DNA from: Rheum nobile
Taxonomy: Eukaryota > Streptophyta > Magnoliopsida > Caryophyllales > Polygonaceae
Assembly (NCBI GenBank): GCA_027886185.1
Contig: WOAB01000152.1
Location: 637,001-701,000, forward strand
Direction: 5' to 3'
DNA: 64,000 nt
Below the pieces are notes generated by a model. The model made no database searches, was not told the origin of the DNA, and worked only from the letters and a program-made list of their open reading frames with translations. This document shows, one piece after another, positions 55,425-64,000 of the stretch; the first letter of the stretch is position 1, and every line of letters begins with the position of its first letter. Both the position numbers and the translations under genes were made by a program.

Positions 55425-56074
55425 TGAAGGAATATGTGTCCTTTAATCAAGATGGCAATTACTGATAATAGAAGTTAACTATGACTTATTGGATAAATTA
55501 TAACCCATTGCTATTATATTCAGGTCTTATAAGGTCACACACAATAGAGTAGTTGGGCTAGATCAAAACAACCCAAGGCCCATAGTGGGACTAGGGAAAT
55601 TCGGCCATAACGTAATATTGGAAGAGTGGATTATTCATCAAGAGATAATAAAGTGTTATCTATTCTCCTGATGATATAAGGAAATATATCTTTAGGAAAG
55701 ATAAGATATTGTATCAACCATAAATATCATTTTTCTTGTAACAAGGGAAGATATTGTATCAACCATAAATATCCTGTTTCTTGTAACAAGGGATTATTTC
55801 ATTATCTCATATGTTGAAAAAAACTCTTTCTTCCAACTACACCTAGGGTGGGCCGTGTATACAAGAGAAGGAGTTGGAGTTTTCTCGTTTCGTTCTAGCA
55901 AACGAATGTAAGGCGTTTTAGTACCGTGCTCGTGTGGATCAAGTAGAGGAGTCACACTTGAGACTCTATTCTCTAGAGTGATCTCAGAAAGAAGTTTTGC
56001 ATCAAAAGGTATGTTACTCCTTCATATATGAGGCTCTATTTCGAAATTCGGCTTAAAGCATCTAAATCCCAACA
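55425..56074 (+). repeat. 5' LTR of the copia remnant
   Basis: 650 bp, TG...CA ends. It includes a local duplication of AAGATATTGTATCAACCATAAATATC (two copies at about 55700-55780). Confidence 0.85.
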
Positions 56075-56075
56075 G

Positions 56076-56087
56076 TGGTATCAGAGC
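56076..56087 (+). promoter_or_regulatory. Primer binding site of the copia remnant, tRNA-Met
   Basis: TGGTATCAGAGC directly after the 5' LTR. Confidence 0.93.
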
Positions 56088-56581
56088 ATCTTGCATAAAT
56101 TGATATAATCATGATTAAAGTTGTTAATTTTGATGCATGTTCTTGATTATTTTGTTCAAGTTCGTTGTAAAATTGATATATGAATTAACTTGTATGATTA
56201 AAATTGTGATTTTATTTGATTGGATGCATAAAGTAGTGAATTTTATGTATAATATATACTCGAAATTTCAGCCCTTTATGACCGAAATTATGCTTGTAAA
56301 AAATCTGATATTTTGTCTTAATTTTACCCCAAAGTTGATTCATATGTTTAATTTATGCAAGAGATATGATTTCTTGTATAAATCATAGTCACACATAAAA
56401 AATACTAGATTTTTCATGTTTGTGAAAATTGATTCAAACCATAGAAATTTAGAATTTTATGCCTTGAATGCCCAAAGTTGATTAATTTTGTATGAAATTA
56501 TTTCATACATTAAATTTTCAAAAACCCTAATTTTCTGAAAATTACTCCATCAACCTACGTTCGATTCTTGAGAAGAATAAG
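56088..56581 (+). other. Leader of the copia remnant
   Basis: AT-rich leader of about 490 bases without a recognisable ORF. Confidence 0.5.
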
Positions 56582-57360
56582 ATGAACGGAAACAATTTCC
56601 TTGATTGGGAAAGAGATCTGAGAGTTGTTCTCAGGTCCAAAGGAACAGAGAATGTCCTTGACACCCATATCCCAAAATTGACTGCTATGTCTACTCCACA
56701 GGAGATAGATCAAAGATAATTCAATGATTGTTACTTGTGTTATGTTGGCCTCCATGGAATCGAACCTTCAAAAGAGATTTGAGAGGATGGACGCCTATAC
56801 CATCATTCGCAACCTAAAAGTTATGTTTCAGGAGCAAGCAAGGATGGAGAGATTTGAGACTCACAAGGCAATTCTTGATTGCAAGTTTGAGAAAGGCAAG
56901 CCAGTTAGTGCTCATGTGTTCAATATGATTGGACATTTTGAGAACATGGAAAGACTTGGCTTCGCCTGTTGTCAAGAGTTGGCCACATACATCATACTCC
57001 ATTCTTTACATGATGTATTTGCTCAATTCAAGTTGAACTTCAATATGAATGGAGTTGGAAAGACATTAGAAGAGCTACATGGGATGCTCAAAACTAATGT
57101 GCAAAATCTCTTTGTTGACACCGAGAAAGAGACCTGATGGTCAACAAGGAAAAATGGTTCAAGAAAGGGGCACCTGGAAAGCAGAAGAAGTACGTGCAAG
57201 GGAAAGGCAAGCAAGTTGCACAACCCAAGACGACTTCTAAAAAGGCTAAAGTAGATGTTGACCATGATTTTATCTACTGCATTACAAAGGGGCAGTAGAA
57301 GAGGAACTGCCCAAAGTACTTCGAAGATGAAAAAGTTTCAAAAGAAGTAAAAGGTTGGCT
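56582..57360 (+). pseudogene. Copia gag
   Basis: Opens MNGNNFLDWERDLRVVLRSK at 56582, the usual start of plant copia gag (GNNFxxWxRxLRIVL). After a stop and frameshift near 56715 the UBN2-type gag domain continues: NLQKRFERMDAYTIIRNLKV, ARMERFETHKAILDCKFEKG, VFNMIGHFENMERLGF and FNMNGVGKTLEELHGMLKT (56750-57130). A decayed knuckle follows (KRNCPKYFED, about 57300), with its first Cys and His lost. Two stops and one frameshift are visible. Confidence 0.85.
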
Positions 57361-58560
57361 AAAGGAGTGATAGACCTACATGTTGGAAATGGAGCCCTCT
57401 GGTTTAGTTTTAGAATTGAATCATTGTTATTATATTCCTGCTATTACCAAGAACATCATTTCAGCTTCTCTATTGGATACTGAAGGTTGTGAATTCATTA
57501 TTACTAATAATTGTTGTTATTTTATATGGATGATATGTTTTATGCCAATGCTCAATTGAGTAATGAACTCTATATGCTGGATTTAGAATCCCATGTCTAT
57601 TACACAATTACTAAAAAGCAAAAATCAAATGATTTAAACACTACCTACAACATCGTCATTTATGTCACATAAGCTTGAAACGCATACAGAAGCTCCAAGA
57701 GGATGGATCTCTAACCCCATTTGATTGTGAATCATTTGAAACATGCGTATCTTGCCTAATACGAGAGATAACAATGTCACCTTTTACTAGGGTAAGTGAA
57801 AGGGTAACTGAGCTTTTGTCCCTAATACATATAGATGTATGTGGACCAATGAGCACATAAGTTAGAGGTGGTTACAAATACTTCATATCCTTTAGTGATG
57901 ATTTAAGTAGATTGGATACATATACTTAATGAAGCATAAATTTGAATCTTTTGAAAAGTTCAAAGAGTTTCAGAATGAAATTGAAAATCAACTTGTCAAG
58001 AAAATTAAAGCAATACGATCTAATCGTGGTGGTGAATATTTGAGTCAAGAATTTGATCATCATTTAAGAAGTTGTGAAATTCACTCACAACTAACTCCAC
58101 CGGGAACACCACAATTGAATGGTGTATCTGAGAGGAGGAATAAGACCTCGTTAGACATGGTTCGTTCTATGATGAGTTTTGTTGATCTTGCAATATCTTT
58201 CTAGGGATATGCTCTCACAACTGCAATGTTCACACTAAATAGGACTTCGTCCAAAGTTGTAGATAAGACACCATATGAGTTATGGACTGGAAGAGTTCCA
58301 AGTTTGTCTTTTCTAAAGATCTGGTGATTTGAAGCTTATGTGAAACGTTTACTAGCAGACAAGATTGCACCCAAATCAGATAAATGCTTCTTTATAGGGT
58401 ATCCCGAGGAAACAAAATGATACTATTTCTACAATCCTAGTGAGCACAAAGGGTCTGCTGCTAAGGATAATGTCTTTCTGGAAAAAGAGATTATTTCTAA
58501 AAAGTCAAGTGGGAGAAATGTTGATATCGAAGAAGTTTGACAAGAACAACAAACTGAGCA
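57361..58560 (+). pseudogene. Copia protease tail and integrase
   Basis: Frames piece together as follows: GAG-pre-integrase HHCC region with ISLKRIQKLQEDGS and CVSCLIREITMSPF (57660-57790), core start ELLSLIHIDVCGPMS (first Asp), RGGYKYFISFSDDLSR, FEKFKEFQNEIENQLVKKI, AIRSNRGGEYLSQEFD (the second acidic residue, normally in a RSDRGGEY motif, reads N), TPPGTPQLNGVSERRNKTSL (Glu present), TPYELWTGRVPSLSFLKIW and FFIGYPEE (to about 58420). Stops at 57858, 57930 and 58202 break it. After SGRNVDIEEV (58530) the sequence is unrelated to reverse transcriptase. Confidence 0.87.
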
Positions 58561-59126
58561 ACAAGATGACATGGATTACACTATGCTAGGGATGACGGTA
58601 TTTGGCAACGCAATCCCGCAAGGGGAGGCAACCCATACGCCGGAGGTGATGGAGTCTCAAGACCCCATTTGTATCAATTGTCGTAATAGTTTATAATCAT
58701 CAAATAGGATCATCATAAAAGTTATGGTGGATGAAACCCTATTAAGTGAACTAATATTATGAATTACGAGTTGTCCGTAGTCTATGTCATTAAGTTGGAC
58801 ATAAATGACTCAATACAAGCTATAATGTAACTTGATTGATAGCGCCGAGTTTCATGGGCTATAGGGATGTAGAGATGTCTAATCAATTACATGGATATGT
58901 GTGGAGGATACATATTGGACATACCTACCTTAAGATTCTTCAAAATGGGTTGTAGAATTTTAATTTGAACTATGATTAGTAGATTCCACATAAATGAGTG
59001 CGATATACCTCTTGTTTGGTGATTGGTAGTCTTTCACATTGTCAAACACTGTTGCGTAAAAGAAGGCCATAAAAGGCAGTGGTTGGCATTGCTTAAAATT
59101 GAGTGGGAGCTATAGTCACACAAGAT
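58561..59126 (+). other. Deleted pol region and 3' untranslated part of the copia remnant
   Basis: No reverse transcriptase or RNase H motif in any frame. At the end lies GAGTGGGAG (59101-59109), a copia-type polypurine tract. Confidence 0.55.
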
Positions 59127-59536
59127 TGAAGAAGTACTCCTATTTATATATTTATATATATATGGATAAGAACGGTGTCTTGGCCACTAGATGAGTTATG
59201 GTCGTGCTAAGATGGATTAAGAGTTGAGAAAAAACTCTCTTCCCACAAGGGATTATTCCAAAGTGATCTTAGAAAGAAGTTTTGAGAAAAACTTCTTTCA
59301 ACTACACCTACAGCCGACCGTGCATACAAGAGAAGGACTTGGATTTTTCTCGTTTCGTTCTAGCAAATGACACACTTGAGGCTCTATTCTCCAAAGTGAT
59401 CTTAGAAAGAAGTTTTGCATCAAAAGCTATGTTACTCTTTCATATATGATTCGTATCAAGTTTATGCATGAGATCCTAAGTTAGATGTTAGAAAATCGTT
59501 CTCTAAACTTTTGTTGAAAGCATCTAAATCCCAACA
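59127..59536 (+). repeat. 3' LTR of the copia remnant, partial or rearranged
   Basis: The second half (from about 59270) is clearly homologous to the 5' LTR: AGAAAGAAGTTTTGCATCAAAA and CATCTAAATCCCAACA. The first half is short and diverged; a TGAAGAAGTACTCC start at 59127 may correspond to TGAAGGAATATGTG. Part of the pattern around 59270-59420 is duplicated. Confidence 0.6.
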
Positions 59537-59720
59537 TGATTGACCATCAAATGGCTCATGGTTGGCGGCGTTGGGTTCGTGACTTCGAGATGACGATTTG
59601 GACATTTGAATCGTGAGTAGAGATGCTCTAAGGAGGGATAATTTTACCCAAGAACAACCAAAACGCTCTGAAATTCTATAAACCCTAAAGCTTAAAATTG
59701 GATGAGGATGGATGATTAAT
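59537..59720 (-). repeat. 5' LTR of element B, last segment
   Basis: Colinear with 27645-27825 of the left LTR (ACCATCAAATGGCTC...CCCTAAAGCTT). Homology stops near 59720; the outer 300 bases or so of the LTR are gone. Confidence 0.82.
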
Positions 59721-61030
59721 AGAGGAATTTCTAGAGAGAACGTTACCAAGAAGCCCCATTTTAGTTTATTGATCTTCAACCTCATCTTCTTGTATACCAG
59801 AGAAATTCATGTAAAAGACTTGAGGTTGGAGATTACTAAGAATGCATTACCCTAAGGTGTGATCATTGTCACCACAACAACCATACCTCTCCGATTAATC
59901 CTTATAGTAAGAGTGGACCCATCAAGATGTTGAATTTTGATGTATTGTTTCAAAGAGGGGATTTGAACCTTCGCACATACGTGCAAACTTGTTCTTGTAT
60001 TTGGATTTACACATCTCATCTAGTCGGATGAAACAACCAACATCATTTCTTCATATGATCATGTCAAAGGCCTGAGGATTGTAAAAGTGGTAAGGGAGCA
60101 GAGGGATCTTAATCCAGAGATCAACACAATTTACCTCTTGCAAGAGGGGTTGTAAATATTGACATGCAATAAGGATAGAGAAAAAAAAAGTTTACCTTGC
60201 ATGTGATAGGGTTGATTGTATAAGACAAGGTCTCTAGGTTCCTTATTTGCAAGAATGGGTAATGTCAAAAAGTTTTCCAGTTCATGAACTCTAATGTCAC
60301 CCTTAGCACCCTTCCATGTATCCTTCTTCTTATATAGAATGGTGGAGGTACCAAGAGGAGAGCCCACCATTCTGAGGAGAAAGGTGAAGTGGATAAGGTG
60401 TGTTATTTGATTTTGGTTTGAGGGAATAGCATGGGTCCGATAGTGGAGTGGTGAAGCTAAGAGCAGAATCAGCTATAGTGGATATGAGGACATAGCTATA
60501 TACATTTGAGTGCTCAGGAGGAAAAGGAAGATGTTCAAAGTGGTGTGAAGGATCATGCTCATTAGTTTCTTCACTAGTTTGTTCCTCAGAACATATGAGA
60601 TAGGTAGGAATGAAGTTCGAGATATCAGGCACAAGATCTAGGGTATTGCTAGAGATAGGATTATTATCAAAAGGGAGGTTGGATTTTTCCACATGTAACT
60701 GCTCAATGGCAGTATCATTTGGATAGTTGATCAGTGCATGAGCATAAGTTACATTGTCAATGATGGTTGATAAGGGAATGTTTTTGAGTAAGAAGATGAT
60801 AAGAGAGTAGGAGATTGTTATGCAAAGATACTTGGAAGATATATGATCATATATAGATAGAGGAGATGATGGTTTTGCATGTAAGCATGCTCTATTGTGA
60901 GAGAAGCAAGGGAAATCTAAAATGTTTCTCATCTTGTAAATAGAAATTATTCTAAAGAAAAATGAACTTAGGAGGCTAGATTGAGGGCTAGTAATGATAT
61001 GCAACCTAGTTTGGAAAGATAAATTTAAGC
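59721..61030 (-). pseudogene. L1-type LINE, piece 1: N-terminal region with DUF4283-like and zinc-knuckle parts
   Basis: Minus-strand frames contain VHELENFLTLPILANKEPRD (about 60290-60230), then VDLWIKIPLLPYHFYNP (about 60130-60080), which fits the WIRIPxLPxxF signature of the DUF4283/zf-CCHC_4 region in plant LINE proteins, ARMCEGSNPLFETIHQ (about 59990-59940), and a decayed knuckle CCGDNDHTLG (about 59870). The upstream 224-codon open stretch (61004-60330) is Ser/Pro-rich without a domain. This is the part expected upstream of the endonuclease at 25610, so it is read as the 5' end of the same LINE, cut off by element B. The frames are broken many times. The upstream limit is uncertain. Confidence 0.6.
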
Positions 61031-61054
61031 AACATAAGAGAGTATTGAAGTAAT

Positions 61055-61148
61055 CTACGATTTATAAAAATTGAGGACTTTTCAGCTTCGTCCAAACCAT
61101 AGGAAGATCATCATTAAAGAAGAGTAGGGATAGCTCGATGATTGGTAA
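61055..61148 (-). pseudogene. Tail of an RNase H-like fragment
   Basis: Minus-strand reading NHRAIPTLLFFNDDLPMVWT and KLKSPQFL resembles the end of RVT_3-type RNase H domains (x-D-x-P-x-x-W...PP). It would continue the fragment at 62394-62800 if the Tourist-like element is removed. Low confidence. Confidence 0.3.
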
Positions 61149-61570
61149 GACCATCTTTAATGGTGATACCCATTTCAAGTATCTTATTTTACTTTTTTGA
61201 GTTTTTCCATCTTCCACTTCATTTTATGTTATCTATCTCACATTAGTGATAATTGTAAGAGTATCTTATTTTACTTTTTTAATCTACTTTTCTTATTGGC
61301 CCATAATTCTTTTCAACTTTTCCCTTTTCTTTTAATATAAATCTTTAAAAAATAAAAAGAAGAAGACACTTGTCATTAACTTGTGTCATATGGTATAAGA
61401 AATTGTGTAAGAGTGGGTATCATCTTCATGGTACTTCTCTCCACTCATTACCTTGATTATACAACCAATTCTTACATAAATGACCCTCTGTTAACAAGGA
61501 GCCACCCACGAGCTTCTTCCGTTAAAAAAATGTAAAAAGACCAAAATTCCCTTGTAAATATATCAAATTT

Positions 61571-62055
61571 TCAAAAAATTCCATCCTTGAGCAGCACACT
61601 CGTGGCGCCGCCATAGAGGTAGATTGCCTTACACCCCTTGTTGGTGCTCGCCACCAGGCAGCCCTCCTTCATCGCCATTGGCATCGAGTATTCCTTGCCT
61701 TCGAGAGGCAGAGGGCCGTCGATCCCCACCAAAATCTGCATGTATCCCACCGACATCTCGGAATACTGCCCTAAAATTGACTCGTAATTGAATCCTTCCA
61801 ACGACAAACCTTAAGTGACTTCCCCGTTGTCCACTAGAGTGCCTCCCGACATATTGTCGTTGCTCTCCGACAGTCCCCGAGCCTCGATTCGAGGGAGTAG
61901 GACTGCGTCGCATCGGGCATCATCGATTTCACGATTTCCTCGTCGTCATCTGAGAGTGATTTGGAGGCGAACAAGGCAATAAGAGTGGCGATCAGACCTT
62001 CTTGTATGATGAATCGGTCAACGGGAGAGTCATTTTTCTTCTCCATGATCATCAT
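61571..62055 (-). pseudogene. Captured fragment of HMG-CoA reductase
   Basis: HMGR makes mevalonate from HMG-CoA in the ER membrane, the key step of cytosolic isoprenoid synthesis. The minus strand shows the linker and the start of the catalytic domain of the plant enzyme: SDDDEEIVKSMM, YSLESRLGDCRRA and ICREAL (61834-62055), then after a stop (61834-61836) and a one-base frameshift LEGFNYESILGQYSEM, VGYMQILVGIDGPLPLEGKE, LVASTNKGCKAIYL and GGATSVLL (61571-61807). These match the plant ENVIG-type region (normally ExxxGxxQIPxGxAGPL) with several substitutions. It ends at KDGIF, where the inverted repeat begins. The membrane-spanning N-terminus is not recognisable and the last two thirds of the catalytic domain are absent. 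A TATA-like TATATAAG lies at 62114-62121. It is a non-functional capture. Confidence 0.9.
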
Positions 62056-62113
62056 TGGCGGTAGAGAGGATTCATCGTCCCCAAAATATCAAGAACCTCG
62101 GAACCTCCCAAAA

Positions 62114-62121
62114 CTTATATA
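62114..62121 (-). promoter_or_regulatory. TATA-like site upstream of the HMGR fragment
   Basis: TATATAAG on the minus strand about 60 bases before the first Met of the fragment; possibly captured with the gene. Confidence 0.35.
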
Positions 62122-62393
62122 AAAGATTTTGGGAAATTTTCTTTATTTTTATTTTTTCTATTATTGGGTGGAGGAAGATATTTGATATATTTACAAGGGT
62201 ATTTTGGTCTTTTTACATTTTTTAGGGATAAACTAACGGAAGAAGCTCGTGGGTGGCTCCTTGTTAATGAAAGGCCATTTATGGGTGGTTTAAAATAATT
62301 ATCAATATAACGGGTGGTTTTGTGAAAAATTGGTCATGTAACGGGTGGTTTGGCGCAAAAATCCCTATTTTTTGTTTTATTTTTTTAAATTGC

Positions 62394-62800
62394 TTATGAT
62401 ACCCAAAGTACTACCATTGAAGATAGTCTAAGAGAGCATGATGTAGGATCCAATGCTTGGTGGCTGATCTCATATAAAAAGAGGAGGGTCAGCACATGTC
62501 TCAGATGTTGAAGGTTCAAAAGAGAGATATCATCAATAATTTTCTCAACAAGCCAGGTGTCTACAAGCAATACCTTAATCCCTCGTAGAGACCAAACCAA
62601 GCCCAGACAGGCAAGGAAAGCCTCAGAAGAGGAGAACTTTTGCCAAAATGAGAGGCACCTCAACAAAGCCAACCTAGTGCAGAGTATTGTTTATAAAAGT
62701 TTCAATATAAGTTTTCAAGAGACAGGTCATAAGGCTAAGCGACATGTTAGCTCTTTTAGATATGCAAAATCAAAACATACATATGATGCCAAGTTTGTTG
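62394..62800 (-). pseudogene. RNase H-like (RVT_3) domain fragment
   Basis: Minus-strand SSSEAFLACLGLVWSLRGIK, VLLVDTWLVEKIIDDISLLN and LQHLRHVLTLL fit the AExxAxxxGLxxAxxxGxxxxxxEtDxxxvvxxI pattern of RNase H-like domains found at the end of plant LINEs and in domesticated copies, with the acidic residue of the second motif kept as VDT. The start is near the (GA)n repeat; the right TIR of the Tourist-like element (ending 62428) cuts its end. No upstream reverse transcriptase is seen in the window. Confidence 0.4.
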
Positions 62801-62819
62801 AGAGGGGGAGGGAGGGGGA

Positions 62820-62938
<119 letters not shown>

Positions 62939-62999
62939 AGATTCGCATGCAGCCTATTGCCAGATCTGAAGTTAGGACCAAAGAAGAGGGATTACAGAG

Positions 63000-64000
63000 A
63001 GAAAAGTGAAGAAAAGAGATAAGTAGGAGTGTTCTCACCAGATCTAGGGTTACAATCCATCGATATGAGAAGGAGATTCGCATGCACTTCAAGTGTATGT
63101 GGATCAAATCTTTCAATCCTCCAAGATCAATAATCATGAGGATGAAAAACAAGATGTGTAGACGCACAAAGTTGGACAATATCAGAAATGAAGTTATCCG
63201 CAACAAAATTGGTGTGGCCAATAGATGTGTGGACAATGGAACAGGTGATGAATGAGTGGACAAATTTCGTCACTCATTCATTTGTCTTATTAATTGGGTG
63301 CACCCATTTGTTATTCATCGAGTGGGTTGGGTCATCTAACGTGACATTACCTTGATTTTTTTGTTCAGAATTATGCTCGATTTTTCCTTTGGTTGTCTAT
63401 TTTCCCTGGGTTGTCATCCTATTATTTGGGTTGGGCGAGTTGATAATTCGTCTAGTGCAGGTGAGATTAGTGTTGTTAAAATTTTGATTTGATTTTACAA
63501 TTCAAACGATCTCGTAATCTAAAAGTGGTATAACTATTTCGATTTTAGGTTGAATTTGATTAAAAGTAGGATTTTGATATTTTGATTAATTTTGTATGTT
63601 CAACATGTGGCTAAACTAGTTGATTAATTGTGAAATTATGTTGACTTTTATTGCAATAAAGGTAGGATTTTAACATTCTAACGATCTCGTAATCTAAAAG
63701 TAGTTTAGTCAACATACAACTTCAAATGACCCATCGTTCAAATCTTACAAATTTGAATTCACAACTCCTCCTTGCTCCCTCCCAGATTTGAACCCTAGTA
63801 AAATGAACTTTGAAATTTATATAAAAATGGGAAACCACCGGGCTATTTAGCTTTCAAGTATTATTAATGCATCTTTTTATATATAGAATAGTAGTAGCAT
63901 ATCCTTGAATATTTGAATGATATATTACTTTGATCCGTATTCGATCTAGTGTTCTGGAAAAAATCCAGTTCAGATTAGATTCGAATAGTACTCCATCGAA
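63000..64000. other. Unassigned AT-rich sequence at the right edge
   Basis: No gene is recognised. A minus-strand stretch at about 63160-63260 reads HSFITCSIVHTSIGHTNFVA, faintly like the end of an RNase H-like domain. ACGATCTCGTAATCTAAAAG occurs twice (about 63508 and 63680). The rest is AT-rich. Confidence 0.4.

Larger units (their letters stand above)
55425..59536 (+). mobile_element. Ty1/copia element remnant lacking reverse transcriptase
   Basis: The 5' LTR (55425-56074) begins TGAAGGAATATG and ends AAATCCCAACA; tRNA-Met primer site follows; gag and integrase fragments are present; the last LTR ends at 59536 with the same AAATCCCAACA. The flanks CGTTT and TGATT (59537-59541) are each one change from CGATT, the sequence of the undisturbed left LTR of element B, and so form a diverged 5-bp duplication. 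Reverse transcriptase and RNase H are missing between about 58560 and 59100. Confidence 0.87.
25796..59720 (-). mobile_element. Element B: decayed Tekay-like gypsy element with five nested insertions
   Basis: Minus-strand relative of element A. Left LTR 25796-28135; integrase end 28150-28835; (element C); integrase to gag C-terminus 36971-40218; (solo LTR D); gag 43775-44070; (solo LTR E); gag start 47054-47519; pre-gag ORF 47763-48616; tRNA-Met site 48991-49002; right LTR 49007-59720 with the Harbinger and copia insertions. Order and content match element A exactly once insertions are removed. The outer 300 bases or so of the right LTR are missing at 59720, so a target duplication cannot be checked. 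B itself lies in the LINE. Heavy decay makes it older than its inserts. Confidence 0.9.
61425..62366. mobile_element. Mutator-like inverted-repeat unit holding an HMGR fragment (Pack-MULE-like)
   Basis: Long inverted repeats flank the gene fragment: 61475-61569 on the left pairs with 62181-62284 on the right (both contain CATAAATG, TTAACAAGGAGCCACCCACG and AGACCAAAAT-CCCTTGTAAA); weaker pairing extends outward to about 61440 and 62320. The right end reads GGGATTTTTGCGCCAAACC (complement). No transposase is present. A 9-bp duplication was not found because the outer left end is diverged. Long inverted repeats plus a captured host-gene fragment is the definition of a Pack-MULE; foldback elements are an alternative. 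Confidence 0.7.
61149..62428. mobile_element. Tourist-like (PIF/Harbinger-type) element with nested Mutator-like unit
   Basis: Left end GACCATCTTTAATGG, right end (complement) GACTATCTTCAATGG, two mismatches in 15 bases, with TAA duplications on both sides (61146-61148 and 62429-62431). Without the nested unit it is about 340 bp, the usual size of Tourist elements. The terminal TTTAATGG pattern resembles the ends of the Harbinger element at 50142 (CATYTTTAAYGG), so that family could have supplied its transposase. Confidence 0.75.

Noticed and set aside
60330..61004. 224-codon minus-strand ORF as a host gene
   Set aside because: Ser/Pro/Leu composition without a domain, colinear with LINE remains downstream, and no promoter; treated as the N-terminal part of the LINE.
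61411..61434. Right end of a short MITE starting at 61149
   Set aside because: The sequence resembles an inverted copy of the left end, but there is no matching TAA duplication; the end at 62428 has one and a better repeat.
61571..62055. A working HMG-CoA reductase gene
   Set aside because: Only the linker and the start of the catalytic domain are present, with a stop and a frameshift, between inverted repeats.

Overview
This window is plant nuclear DNA, most likely repeat-rich heterochromatin of a flowering plant (eudicot-like; the species cannot be read from the sequence). There is no intact host gene. Almost every base can be assigned to transposable elements inserted into one another. 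Evidence for a plant: Ty3/gypsy Athila, Tat and Tekay-type elements, plant tRNA-Met and tRNA-Asp primer sites, a plant 5S rRNA-bearing (Cassandra-like) LTR, a plant PIF/Harbinger element with a Myb-like ORF1, and a fragment of plant HMG-CoA reductase.

Layout. 1-3370: 5' part of an Athila-like element on the minus strand (protease, gag, tRNA-Asp primer site, one 1.47-kb LTR). 3383-10922: 3' part of a Tat-lineage element on the plus strand: broken integrase, a 66-bp tandem repeat, a long 3' region with an antisense ORF, polypurine tract and LTR. 10923-61030: one L1-type LINE on the minus strand, cut into three pieces. Element A (13169-24006) splits it; A is a full-length 10.8-kb Tekay-like chromovirus with 5-bp target duplication ATTAA. 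A 203-bp Cassandra-like solo LTR (24044-24246) sits in the LINE beside it. Element B (25796-59720) splits the LINE again. B is an older, badly decayed relative of A and is itself the target of five insertions: C (28841-36965, a gag-only element with intact gag), solo LTR D (40224-43769, which carries an 847-bp hAT-type element), solo LTR E (44076-47048), a PIF/Harbinger transposon (50142-54606) and a Ty1/copia remnant (55425-59536). 61030-64000: a Tourist-like element (61149-62428) containing a Mutator-like inverted-repeat unit that holds an HMG-CoA reductase fragment, remains of an RNase H-like domain, a (GA)n microsatellite and unassigned AT-rich DNA.

How the parts relate. A, B, C, D and E are one extended family: their LTRs share the TGTAACACCC-type end, a TAGTCT/AGACTA hairpin and other blocks. 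A, B and C use the same tRNA-Met primer site (the solo LTRs D and E have none). A and B carry an additional ORF between the primer site and gag that I cannot assign to a known family; it is open for 343 codons in A and decayed but clearly homologous in B. C has kept gag, primer site and polypurine tract but no pol, so it would need reverse transcriptase and integrase from a relative.

The insertion order read from the nesting is: LINE first; then A, B and the Cassandra-like LTR into the LINE; C, D, E, Harbinger and copia into B; hAT into D. The most notable points are the pre-gag ORF, the gag-only element, the 5S-bearing LTR, the HMGR capture, two conserved LTR hairpins, and a paired GCGATCGC palindrome shared by otherwise unrelated elements.
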